The position numbers were made by a program, and so were the translations under genes. Shown here one piece after another: positions 25,782-33,731 of a stretch of DNA of 43,612 nucleotides (position 1 is the stretch's first letter; each line of letters begins with the position of its first letter). The notes beneath the pieces were generated by a model that did no database searches, was not told the DNA's origin, and saw nothing but the letters and a program-made list of their open reading frames with translations. The DNA comes from Egerieimonas sp900552095 (GTDB taxonomy: Bacteria > Bacillota > Clostridia > Lachnospirales > Lachnospiraceae): positions 1 through 43,612 of the forward strand of contig CABREP010000015.1 in assembly GCA_902469965.1 (NCBI GenBank), in the 5' to 3' direction.

Positions 25782-27017
25782 GTGGAAACGATCAGGATAG
25801 AAGGAGGGGTTCCGCTGGAAGGGCGGATTTCGGTTCAGGGATCTAAAAATGCGGCGCTTCCCATTATGGCGGCAGCGATTCTGCAGGAAGGTGTTTCCGT
25901 GCTGGAGGGATGTCCCAGGATTTCCGACGTATTTTGTATGGAAAAGATTTTGCAGGCGCTGGGGGCAGAGACATCCTGGGAAGGGCATACGCTGACGCTG
26001 GACTGCAGACAGATCCGCAAGGTGCAGGTACCGGCGGGCTTTGCCGGTCAAATGCGTTCTTCCATTATGCTGATGGGAAGTATGCTGGGGCGAGCCGGAG
26101 AACTTACCATTGCCTATCCGGGCGGCTGTACCATCGGGGCGAGGCCCATCAACTGGCATCTGGAGATATTAAAAGAGATGGGAGCCGTGATTCTGGAGGA
26201 GGGGGAGCGGCTGAGGGCAGTCTGCCGGAAGCTGAAAGGATGTCGGATCCGTCTTCCATTTCCCAGTGTGGGCGTCACGGAAAACGGGATCCTGGCGGCG
26301 GTGCGCGCAGAAGGGGTGACGGTTCTGCAGGGCTGTGCCAGAGAACCGGAGATCGTTCATCTCTGCCGCTTCCTTCAGGGGGCGGGGACTTCCTGCATCC
26401 GCATTGAGGGAGGAGGAAGTCTGCAGAGTGTGCGGTTTGAGATTCCCCGGGACAGGATTGCGGCCGGGACGTACCTGTATGCCGGGGCAGCCACCAGGGG
26501 ATATGTGGAGCTTGAGGGGGCGCCGGTGGACGAAATGGGTGCGATTCTGGAGGTATATAAGAAAATGGGTGGACAATACACCGTAAATGGTGTTACACTA
26601 AGAGCAGACAGCGCCCTGGTGAGGCATCCCCTCCGGGGGATTCAGACGGCAGGTTATCCCGGTTTCCCCACAGATATGCAGTCGCCGCTTCTGGCGGTAC
26701 TGTGCACTGTGCCGGGGCGCAGCCAGATCTGTGAGAATATATTTGAAGACAGATATAAGATCGTGCCGGAACTGGAAAAAATGGGGGCGGAAATAGAAGT
26801 CTGCGGAAGGCAGGTCTGTATTCTGGGCGGAAGGCCGTTAAGGGGAGTCTGCACGGCGGCCCGGGAACTCAGGGGCGGAGCAGCACTGGCTCTGGCAGCA
26901 CTGGCAGCCCGGGGAACAACGGCCATCGGCGGATGGAATTTTGTAGAACGGGGATATGAAGACTTTCCGGGACAGATCAGAAGTCTGGGCGGAAAGATTG
27001 TAAGGGAACACAGGTGA
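25782..27017 (+). CDS. murA: UDP-N-acetylglucosamine 1-carboxyvinyltransferase MurA
   Basis: First committed step of peptidoglycan synthesis: adds enolpyruvate from PEP to UDP-GlcNAc. SKNAALP near residue 21 provides the Lys-Asn pair. Cys116 in GGCTIGARP is the fosfomycin-target cysteine, and Asp298 in FPTDMQ is the general base. The start is GTG 25782, with a G-rich site at 25770-25775; the ATG at 25777 is out of frame. The 411 residues are slightly short but complete. It occupies the ftsW-divIB interval where murG is often found. Confidence 0.95.
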   Translation: METIRIEGGVPLEGRISVQGSKNAALPIMAAAILQEGVSVLEGCPRISDVFCMEKILQALGAETSWEGHTLTLDCRQIRKVQVPAGFAGQMRSSIMLMGSMLGRAGELTIAYPGGCTIGARPINWHLEILKEMGAVILEEGERLRAVCRKLKGCRIRLPFPSVGVTENGILAAVRAEGVTVLQGCAREPEIVHLCRFLQGAGTSCIRIEGGGSLQSVRFEIPRDRIAAGTYLYAGAATRGYVELEGAPVDEMGAILEVYKKMGGQYTVNGVTLRADSALVRHPLRGIQTAGYPGFPTDMQSPLLAVLCTVPGRSQICENIFEDRYKIVPELEKMGAEIEVCGRQVCILGGRPLRGVCTAARELRGGAALALAALAARGTTAIGGWNFVERGYEDFPGQIRSLGGKIVREHR

Positions 27018-27021
27018 GAGT

Positions 27022-28008
27022 ATGCGGGCATCGCAATATAAGAAAAAACTGGATAAAAAAACGCTGTATATCGCCATTGGCATCCTTGCCGGTGTCCTGC
27101 TGATCAGCGTTTTCGCTTTTTTTATGGCATTTCGCATCACCTCGGTGGAAGTGGTGGGAAACACCAGATATACGGATGAGGAGGTGGAGAAAATGGCTCT
27201 GAAAGGGCCTTTTTCCTTCCACTCGCTCATCGTGATCTGGCAGGATAAATATCAGGAAGTGACGGATATTCCGTTTATTGAGTCTTTTGAGCTGGAGAGG
27301 ATCAGCAATCACAAGATCCGTATCCATGTGAAGGAGAAACTTCCGGTGGGATATGTAAAGAGCAACGGGCAGAAGCTTTATTTTGACAAAGATGGAACGG
27401 TGGTGGAGATCGCTTCGGACAGCGGAACGGATCCGGCGGACGGGACTTCCCCTGAAGAGGGGGAGAACGAAGCGGAGACGGTACAGCCGGTGGAGAGCCA
27501 GGATTCCGGGGAAGATACAGCGGAGACCGAGCCGGAATTTCACGCGGCGGTGACGGATGTGCCGCTGGTGGAAGGGCTGGAGACCCAGTCTGTACTGGTG
27601 GGCGAGAAGCTTCCGGTGGAAAATGAGGATGTTTTCGGAACCATGATGGGTATTACCCGGATGGTGGATAAATTTGAAGTGATACCGGATAAGGTGGTAT
27701 TTGACGAATCCTATAACGCTACGCTGTACTACGGAAATATCCGGGTCCTTCTGGGACAGGATACCCTGCTGGAGGAGAAAATCGCCCGGGTAGCCGCAAT
27801 TCTTCCCAAGCTCTCCAACGAAGCGGGAGAACTTCATCTGGAGGAATTTACTTCCGGAACCACGCAGATTATTTTCTCCCGGGATAATGTGCCGGGAGGC
27901 GTACAGAAAGATCAGCCGGAGGTGGTTGTCCAGGGAACCAACGAGGGAGGCGGCAACGGCGGAGCCTCCGAAGAAGGGGACGGCGCGGAAGGCGGCGGAA
28001 ATGGATAA
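27022..28008 (+). CDS. ftsQ: Cell division protein DivIB/FtsQ
   Basis: Bitopic divisome protein: short basic tail, membrane helix (about residues 14-37), then a POTRA domain beginning ITSVEVVGNTRYTDEEVEKMA. Between the POTRA and the rest of the beta domain lies an acidic low-complexity insert (about 133-175, rich in Glu, Asp, Ser, Thr), and the C-terminus is a Gly-rich tail. It links FtsL and the PBP in the divisome. The insert and tail are unusual for the family but fit extracellular linkers. Confidence 0.9.
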   Translation: MRASQYKKKLDKKTLYIAIGILAGVLLISVFAFFMAFRITSVEVVGNTRYTDEEVEKMALKGPFSFHSLIVIWQDKYQEVTDIPFIESFELERISNHKIRIHVKEKLPVGYVKSNGQKLYFDKDGTVVEIASDSGTDPADGTSPEEGENEAETVQPVESQDSGEDTAETEPEFHAAVTDVPLVEGLETQSVLVGEKLPVENEDVFGTMMGITRMVDKFEVIPDKVVFDESYNATLYYGNIRVLLGQDTLLEEKIARVAAILPKLSNEAGELHLEEFTSGTTQIIFSRDNVPGGVQKDQPEVVVQGTNEGGGNGGASEEGDGAEGGGNG

Positions 28009-28046
28009 AAAGGGTATGAATTTTTTATGAAAAATCAAAAAAATAG

Positions 28047-28075
28047 TTGATTAATGGCAAAAAAAAATATATGAT
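28047..28075 (+). promoter_or_regulatory. ftsZ promoter
   Basis: TTGATT (28047-28052), 17 bases with an A-rich run, then TATGAT (28070-28075). It gives a leader of about 75 bases. ftsZ can thus be expressed apart from the upstream cluster. Confidence 0.65.
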
Positions 28076-28156
28076 ATATCTATATGAACTTATTGAGATA
28101 AGGCAAAAGTACCCGAGGGGAATAAATAAGCGCAGAGCGCAAAAGGAGGAAGTACT

Positions 28157-29320
28157 TTGTTAGAGATTATGACAAATGAGACTGAGTCATCTGCAAAGAT
28201 CATAGTGATCGGTGTGGGTGGTGCAGGAAATAATGCAGTCAACCGCATGGTGGAAGAGACGATCGGCGGTGTGGAATTTGTAGGAATTAACACGGATAAG
28301 CAGGCACTGACCCTGTGCAAGGCACCCACCGTTCTTCAGATTGGGGAGAAGCTGACCAAAGGACTGGGCGCAGGAGCACAGCCGGAGGTAGGCGAGAAGG
28401 CTGCCGAGGAGAGCGCAGAGGACATCAAGCATCTGATCGAGGGTGCGGATATGGTTTTCGTAACCTGTGGTATGGGCGGCGGAACAGGAACCGGAGCTGC
28501 TCCGGTTGTTGCAGGGCTTGCCAAGTCTATGGGAATCCTGACTGTAGGAGTTGTGACAAAGCCCTTCCGTTTTGAGGCAAAAACCCGGATGACCAACGCA
28601 CTGTCCGGTATTGAAAAACTGAAAGAAAATGTAGATACGCTGATCGTGATCCCCAACGACAAGCTGCTGGAGATCGTTGACCGCCGGACAACCATGCCGG
28701 AGGCCTTGAAGAAGGCGGATGAGGTGCTGCAGCAGGCCGTTCAGGGAATCACTGACCTGATCAATCTGCCGGCTCTGATCAACCTGGATTTCGCAGATGT
28801 ACAGACCGTCATGATCGACAAGGGCATTGCCCACATCGGTATTGGAGAGGCCAAGGGAGACGACAAGGCACTGGAGGCTGTTCAGCAGGCTGTGTCCAGT
28901 CCGCTGCTTGAGACCACGATCCAGGGTGCAAGCCACGTTATCATCAACATTTCCGGTGACATTTCTCTTCTGGATGCCAACGATGCGGCAAGCTATGTAC
29001 AGGATCTGGCAGGAGAGAATGCCAATATTATCTTTGGTGCAATGTACGACGACTCTGTTACAGATACAGCGCGTATTACCGTTATTGCAACCGGTCTGGA
29101 TGATGCAACGGCAAAGGTGGCAAGCGTAAATGAATCTGCAAAGAAGAGAGAGGCGGTAAAAGAGGCTCCGAAGGCGGCGTCCACCGGGAGTACCGGTAAT
29201 ACGTTCTCTCAGGGATTTACCATGCCGACGTTCCAGATGCCGCAGCAGGCAGCGCCGACCACAAGCAATGTGCCGAAGAAGGACATCCAGATCCCGGATT
29301 TCCTGAGGAACAGAAGATAA
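28157..29320 (+). CDS. ftsZ: Cell division GTPase FtsZ
   Basis: Tubulin-like GTPase that forms the Z ring. The nucleotide loop GVGGAGNNAVNRM is near the N-terminus and the tubulin signature GGGTGTG is at residues 107-113. The C-terminal peptide DIQIPDFLRNRR, which binds membrane anchors such as SepF or FtsA, is intact after a variable linker. The start is TTG 28157: AAGGAGGA (28143-28150) fits it, while the first ATG (28169) is too far. No ftsA lies upstream, so anchoring probably uses SepF or a distant FtsA. Confidence 0.97.
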   Translation: MLEIMTNETESSAKIIVIGVGGAGNNAVNRMVEETIGGVEFVGINTDKQALTLCKAPTVLQIGEKLTKGLGAGAQPEVGEKAAEESAEDIKHLIEGADMVFVTCGMGGGTGTGAAPVVAGLAKSMGILTVGVVTKPFRFEAKTRMTNALSGIEKLKENVDTLIVIPNDKLLEIVDRRTTMPEALKKADEVLQQAVQGITDLINLPALINLDFADVQTVMIDKGIAHIGIGEAKGDDKALEAVQQAVSSPLLETTIQGASHVIINISGDISLLDANDAASYVQDLAGENANIIFGAMYDDSVTDTARITVIATGLDDATAKVASVNESAKKREAVKEAPKAASTGSTGNTFSQGFTMPTFQMPQQAAPTTSNVPKKDIQIPDFLRNRR

Positions 29321-29333
29321 ACTGAAGAGAAAC

Positions 29334-29379
29334 AGCACAGGGCGGCAGATCGGAAGATTTTCCGTTCTGTGCTTCTTTT
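29334..29379 (+). terminator. First hairpin after ftsZ
   Basis: AGCACAG (29334-29340) pairs with CTGTGCT (29367-29373), followed by TCTTTT. The loop holds a second small stem. It is a moderate terminator in tandem with the next one. Confidence 0.5.
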
Positions 29380-29380
29380 G

Positions 29381-29416
29381 CGCTCACATCCCCCTGGGGG
29401 GCTTGTGGGCGTTTTT
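29381..29416 (+). terminator. Second, GC-rich terminator after ftsZ
   Basis: CGCTCACA (29381-29388) pairs with TGTGGGCG (29404-29411), and CCCC with GGGG inside, with a two-base mismatch between the stems. TTTTT follows at 29412-29416. This closes the dcw cluster. Confidence 0.75.
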
Positions 29417-29431
29417 CTCTTTTGATAAAAT
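29403..29431 (+). promoter_or_regulatory. Promoter of the methyltransferase-importer operon
   Basis: TTGTGG (29403-29408), 17 bases, then TAAAAT (29426-29431). The -35 box lies in the 3' arm of the preceding terminator. A leader of about 32 bases follows; no riboswitch fits in it. Confidence 0.5.
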
Positions 29432-29469
29432 AATGGGAAAGTTTAAGAGACAGAAGAAGAGGAAAAAGA

Positions 29470-30252
29470 ATGGCAGAAGAGTTATTGAATCAGATAGAAG
29501 CTTACTGGAGTACCCGGCCGGAGGGGTATTCGGAGGTAAATGAAAAAGAGCTGGCGGGGGAGCAGAAAAGAGCGTGGCTTTCGGTTCTCGAGGAACATTT
29601 TCCGGCAGGAGAAAAGAGGAAGATGAAGATCCTGGATGTGGGAACCGGGCCGGGGTTCTTTCCGGTGATCCTTGCCCGGGCAGGCTATGCGGTGAAAGCT
29701 GTGGATTATACGCCCGGGATGCTTAAGAAGGCCGGAGAAAATCTGAAGAAATACGCGGGAGACAGAGCCGGAGAAGTGACCCTGCTCCGCATGGACGCCC
29801 AGGATCTGTCTTTTGCGGATGAAACTTTTGATGTGGTGCTCTCTAGAAATCTTACCTGGAATCTGGAAAATCCGGAGCAGGCCTACCGGGAGTGGTACCG
29901 TGTACTGAAACCGGGCGGTATCCTTCTGAACTTTGATGCGAACTGGTACGGCTACCTCTATGACGGGGAAAAAAGGAAAGCTTACGAGCAAGACCGGGTC
30001 AATGTGGAAAAGTCGGCCCTGGAAGATCATTATCTGTGTACGGATATCAATGCCATGGAGAAAATTGCCCTTCAGGTACCGCTCTCCCGAATCGGCAGAC
30101 CCGACTGGGACCGCCGGGTGCTGGAAGAGACAGGATTTCAGGGAATCCGGACGGATGAGGATATCTGGCAGAGGCTCTGGAGCAGGGAGGAAAAGTTAAA
30201 TTACGGATCAACTCCCCTTTTTTTGATCTGTGCGGGAAAGGGAGAAGAATAG
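29470..30252 (+). CDS. Class I SAM-dependent methyltransferase (importer operon)
   Basis: Soluble Rossmann-fold methyltransferase of 260 residues. SAM motif I is DVGTGPG (56-62), the acidic residue of motif II is in AVDYTP, and the later motif LKPGGILLNFDAN is present. It shares SRNLTW, AYREW and LKPGG...LLNFDAN with the C-terminal half of the next gene's product, so the two are paralogues. Both also start with a YW..R element. Substrate unknown. It is the first gene of an operon with an ABC importer; the next ATG follows its stop directly. SAM could serve as methyl or aminocarboxypropyl donor; sequence does not decide. Confidence 0.85.
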   Translation: MAEELLNQIEAYWSTRPEGYSEVNEKELAGEQKRAWLSVLEEHFPAGEKRKMKILDVGTGPGFFPVILARAGYAVKAVDYTPGMLKKAGENLKKYAGDRAGEVTLLRMDAQDLSFADETFDVVLSRNLTWNLENPEQAYREWYRVLKPGGILLNFDANWYGYLYDGEKRKAYEQDRVNVEKSALEDHYLCTDINAMEKIALQVPLSRIGRPDWDRRVLEETGFQGIRTDEDIWQRLWSREEKLNYGSTPLFLICAGKGEE

Positions 30253-31953
30253 ATGGATGGAAGAATTACAGTAGGAGGCTTAAGTGCCGAACCCGGAGAG
30301 AAAGTCATGGGAGAGGTCTCCCTGGCAGAGGGAAGGTTCCGGATTCCTGGGGCAATCCTCCGGGGGAGAGAGCCGGGCAGGACGGTGCTCATTACCGGCG
30401 GAATTCACGGCGGAGAATATGTGGGGATTGAGACGGCCATTGAGCTGGCTGAGCGGCTGGAGACGGAACGGGTCTGCGGCACTATTCTGATCCTGAAGGC
30501 AGTCAGCCGGACAGCCTTCGAGGGCAGAAAGGGCAGTATGGGACCTTCTGACGGGAAGAATCTGAACCGGGTTTTTCCGGGAGATCCGGACGGGACAGAG
30601 ACAGAGGCGCTGGCCTGGGCGCTGAATCAGGAAATTTTTCCGCTGGCAGATTATTATATTGATCTGCACAGCGGGGATGATTATGAGCAGCTGACCCCCT
30701 ACGTGTACTATGCGGGAAAGGCTTCCCGGGAAGTGGCGGACTGTTCCAGGCAGATGGCTCAGCAGGTGGACGTTCCCTATATGGTGCGTTCCGAAGTTGC
30801 CCTGGGAGGAGCTTATAATTATGCGGCTTCCCGGGGAATACCGTCCATTCTTCTGGAGCGGGGCGGTATGGGAGCCTGGAATATGGAAGAAGTACATTCG
30901 GCCAGACGGGACGTCTATAATATTCTGTGCCATCTGGGCATCTACAGAGGACAGAAAGATTACAGGAAGCATTATCCTCTGGAAGTGGAGGACGTCTGCT
31001 ATCAGGCCGCGGCAGCGGGAGGCATGTGGTATCCTGCGAAAAAGCCGGGAGATATGATCCGGAGGGGAGAGAGCCTGGGGGAGATCCGGGATTATGAGGG
31101 AAGCGTGCTGGAGCGGATCCGGGCGGAACTGGACGGCGTGCTGCTGTATCAGACCGGATCTTTGCAGGTGCTGAAAGAAGGGCCTCTGATCGCATACGGG
31201 CGGATCGCGGCGGATTACGATGACAGGAAAGAGCGGATCGCCCGGTACTGGGGAAAACGAAGCGACAGTTTCATGGATCAGAGAAGGGCTGAGCTGAAGA
31301 GTCCGCTGGCTTCCAGATGGATGGAAGAGATTCTGCCCCGGCTGCCGGAGGGAAAAGAATTAAAAATCCTGGATGTGGGCTGCGGATCGGGATTTTTTTC
31401 CATTCTGCTGGCACGGGAGGGGCATGAGGTGACCGGGGTGGATCTGACGCCGGAGATGGTGGAGCGTTCCATTCTTCTTGCAAGGGAAGAAAAGGTTCGA
31501 TGCCGCTTTCAGATTATGGATGGAGAGAATCTGAAGTTTGAGGATGAGACCTTTGACGCTGTCATTTCCCGGAATCTGACCTGGACGTTGCCGGATGCGG
31601 CCCGGGCTTACCGGGAATGGATGCGGGTGCTGAAACCGGGCGGAGTGCTTCTGAACTTCGATGCCAATTACGGGGCCAGCGACTGTACAGATAAGAAGGA
31701 TCTGCCGGAAAATCATGCGCACCATACGCTGGGGGATGAGATGCTGCTGGAATGTGAGGAAATCAAAAGGCAGCTTCCCATCAGTACCTATGCAAGGCCG
31801 GCCTGGGATCTGGAGACGCTGGGACGTATTGGGGCGAAGGATTTTCAGATCGATCTGGGCATCAGCGGCAGGATTTACCGGGAAAAAGATGAATTCTATA
31901 ACCCGACCCCTCTCTTTCTTCTGCGGGTCTGCAAAGAAAAGGAGGAATCATGA
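30253..31953 (+). CDS. Fusion of M14-type deacylase and SAM methyltransferase
   Basis: A 566-residue two-enzyme protein. Residues 1-315 resemble the succinylglutamate desuccinylase/aspartoacylase branch of M14 metallopeptidases: zinc ligands His52 and Glu55 (GGIHGGE) and His139 (DLHSG), the substrate-binding NLNR segment, a probable catalytic Glu202, and the C-terminal beta domain (about 255-312). Residues 328-566 are a class I methyltransferase with DVGCGSG (374-380), paralogous to the preceding gene's product. No stop or frameshift separates the halves. Such enzymes cleave an amide-linked acyl group; the actual substrate is unknown. The stop overlaps the permease gene by ATGA. Confidence 0.85.
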   Translation: MDGRITVGGLSAEPGEKVMGEVSLAEGRFRIPGAILRGREPGRTVLITGGIHGGEYVGIETAIELAERLETERVCGTILILKAVSRTAFEGRKGSMGPSDGKNLNRVFPGDPDGTETEALAWALNQEIFPLADYYIDLHSGDDYEQLTPYVYYAGKASREVADCSRQMAQQVDVPYMVRSEVALGGAYNYAASRGIPSILLERGGMGAWNMEEVHSARRDVYNILCHLGIYRGQKDYRKHYPLEVEDVCYQAAAAGGMWYPAKKPGDMIRRGESLGEIRDYEGSVLERIRAELDGVLLYQTGSLQVLKEGPLIAYGRIAADYDDRKERIARYWGKRSDSFMDQRRAELKSPLASRWMEEILPRLPEGKELKILDVGCGSGFFSILLAREGHEVTGVDLTPEMVERSILLAREEKVRCRFQIMDGENLKFEDETFDAVISRNLTWTLPDAARAYREWMRVLKPGGVLLNFDANYGASDCTDKKDLPENHAHHTLGDEMLLECEEIKRQLPISTYARPAWDLETLGRIGAKDFQIDLGISGRIYREKDEFYNPTPLFLLRVCKEKEES

Positions 31954-32894
31954 AGAAATACGTCTGGAAACGGCTTCTTCAGCTGATTCCCATTCTGTTT
32001 GTGATCACCTTTCTCTCTTTTGGCATGATGCGTCTGGCAGGAAGCGATGCGGTCATGCAGAAGATGGAGAATACGGGGCAGGCGGTCTCTCAGGAAGTGA
32101 TCGACAGCGCCCGGGAAGAGCTGGGGCTGGATAAACCTTTTCTGACCCAGTATTTCGTCTGGCTGGGCAATCTCCTGAAGGGAGATATGGGAACCAGCTA
32201 TATTTCCGGGAAGGATGTTTTTTCGGTGTTTCTCTCCAAGCTGCCTGCCACCCTTCTTCTGACTGCGGTATCTCTTCTTCTGACCGTGGCGGTTTCTGTT
32301 CCGCTGGGAATTCTCTCCGCGGTGAAACAGAACAGGTTTACGGATTATTTAATCCGGTGCTGCAGTTTTGTGGGAAACAGCATGCCCAATTTTTTTGTGG
32401 CGCTGCTTCTGATGTATTTCTTTGCCATAAAGCTTGACTGGTTCCCGGTGATCGCTTCTGAGGTAAACCTGCAGAATGTAATTCTGCCGGCGCTCACGCT
32501 GGCGATCGCCATGTCTGCCAAATATCTGCGCCAGGTGCGGGCAGCGGTGCTGGAGGAACTGGGAAAGGACTATGTGACCGGTGCTGCGGCCAGGGGGATC
32601 CCTTTTTCTGTCACACTGACAAAAAGCGTGCTACGGGCCTGCCTGGTGACGATCCTGACTCTGCTGATGCTCTCTGTGGGAAGTCTCCTGGGGGGAACAG
32701 CGATTGTAGAATCTATTTTTATGTGGGACGGTGTGGGCAAACTTGCGGTAGATGCGATCAATATGCGGGATTATCCCATGATCCAGGCATATGTGATGTG
32801 GATGGCTGTTATTTACGTTGCCGTCAACCTGATTACGGATCTCTCCTACCGGGTGCTGGATCCGAGAATCCGGCTGGGAGGTGATAAGGTATGA
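31950..32894 (+). CDS. ABC importer permease, NikB/DppB type
   Basis: Membrane subunit of a nickel/dipeptide-type importer, 314 residues with about six helices. The N-terminus (YVWKRLLQLIPILFVITFLSF) and the permease loop around AAARGIP are typical of DppB/NikB proteins. It pairs with the permease encoded next and overlaps both neighbours by ATGA, so its expression is coupled to the deacylase-methyltransferase. Substrate class cannot be fixed from the permease. Confidence 0.93.
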   Translation: MKKYVWKRLLQLIPILFVITFLSFGMMRLAGSDAVMQKMENTGQAVSQEVIDSAREELGLDKPFLTQYFVWLGNLLKGDMGTSYISGKDVFSVFLSKLPATLLLTAVSLLLTVAVSVPLGILSAVKQNRFTDYLIRCCSFVGNSMPNFFVALLLMYFFAIKLDWFPVIASEVNLQNVILPALTLAIAMSAKYLRQVRAAVLEELGKDYVTGAAARGIPFSVTLTKSVLRACLVTILTLLMLSVGSLLGGTAIVESIFMWDGVGKLAVDAINMRDYPMIQAYVMWMAVIYVAVNLITDLSYRVLDPRIRLGGDKV

Positions 32895-33715
32895 GAAAAC
32901 AGAGGAAAGTAAGACTCTCGATCTTTCTTGTTCTGGCGGCCCTCCTGATGCTGACGGTGATCTTTGCCCAGAAGCTCTGTCCCTATGATCCCAATGCCCA
33001 GGATATCAGCCAGTCTCTTCTGCCTCCCGGAGCTTCCCATCTGGCAGGGACAGATCGCTTCGGGAGGGATCTCTTTTCCAGGATCCTGGCAGGACTTCAG
33101 ACCAGTGTTCTGTCTGCCCTCGCCCTGGTGGCGATTATCACGGTGGTGGGAACCGTGGTGGGAGTACTCTGCGGTTATTTCGGAGGGATTCTGGATGGGA
33201 TCCTCATGCGGATCTCAGATATCTGTCTGGCCTTTCCGGGGCTTGTTTTTGCCATGGCCATCGCTGCCCTTCTGAATGGAGGGCTGAAAAATGCAGTGCT
33301 GGCGCTGGCTCTGATCAGCTGGCCCAAATATGCCCGGATCGCCAGAAGCCAGACGCTGTCGATCAAGGGGAGTGACTACATAAAAGCGGCCCGGCTGGCG
33401 GGAGGGACACCCTGGAAGATTATTACAAAGCATATTTTTCCCAATATTCTGGGACCGGTGCTGGTCACTGCCGTGCTGGATATCGGGACGATGCTGATGG
33501 AGCTGGCAGGCCTTTCCTTTCTGGGGTTGGGCGCCCAGCCTCCCACAGCAGAGCTGGGAAATATGATGAGCGGAGGCAGAAGCATGCTGCAGACGCATCC
33601 CTGGGTGATCCTTGGTCCGGGAATTGCCATTTTTATTGCGGTGGTGATCTTTAATCTGCTGGGGGATGCGGTGCGGGATTACCTGGATCCGAAAAACAAT
33701 ACAAAAAAGAAATAG
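32891..33715 (+). CDS. ABC importer permease, NikC/DppC type
   Basis: Second membrane subunit, 274 residues. The GTDRFGRDLFSRIL segment after the first helix is a hallmark of DppC/NikC permeases, and the ATPase-contact loop AARLAGGTPWKII is present. Overlaps the previous gene by ATGA. Forms the channel with the NikB-type subunit. Confidence 0.94.
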   Translation: MRKQRKVRLSIFLVLAALLMLTVIFAQKLCPYDPNAQDISQSLLPPGASHLAGTDRFGRDLFSRILAGLQTSVLSALALVAIITVVGTVVGVLCGYFGGILDGILMRISDICLAFPGLVFAMAIAALLNGGLKNAVLALALISWPKYARIARSQTLSIKGSDYIKAARLAGGTPWKIITKHIFPNILGPVLVTAVLDIGTMLMELAGLSFLGLGAQPPTAELGNMMSGGRSMLQTHPWVILGPGIAIFIAVVIFNLLGDAVRDYLDPKNNTKKK

Positions 33716-33731
33716 CAGGAAAGGAAGAAGA

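Noticed and set aside
28128..28142. GCGC-AGA-GCGC hairpin ahead of the ftsZ ribosome site
   Set aside because: Four base pairs with a three-base loop, not overlapping the Shine-Dalgarno sequence; likely chance.
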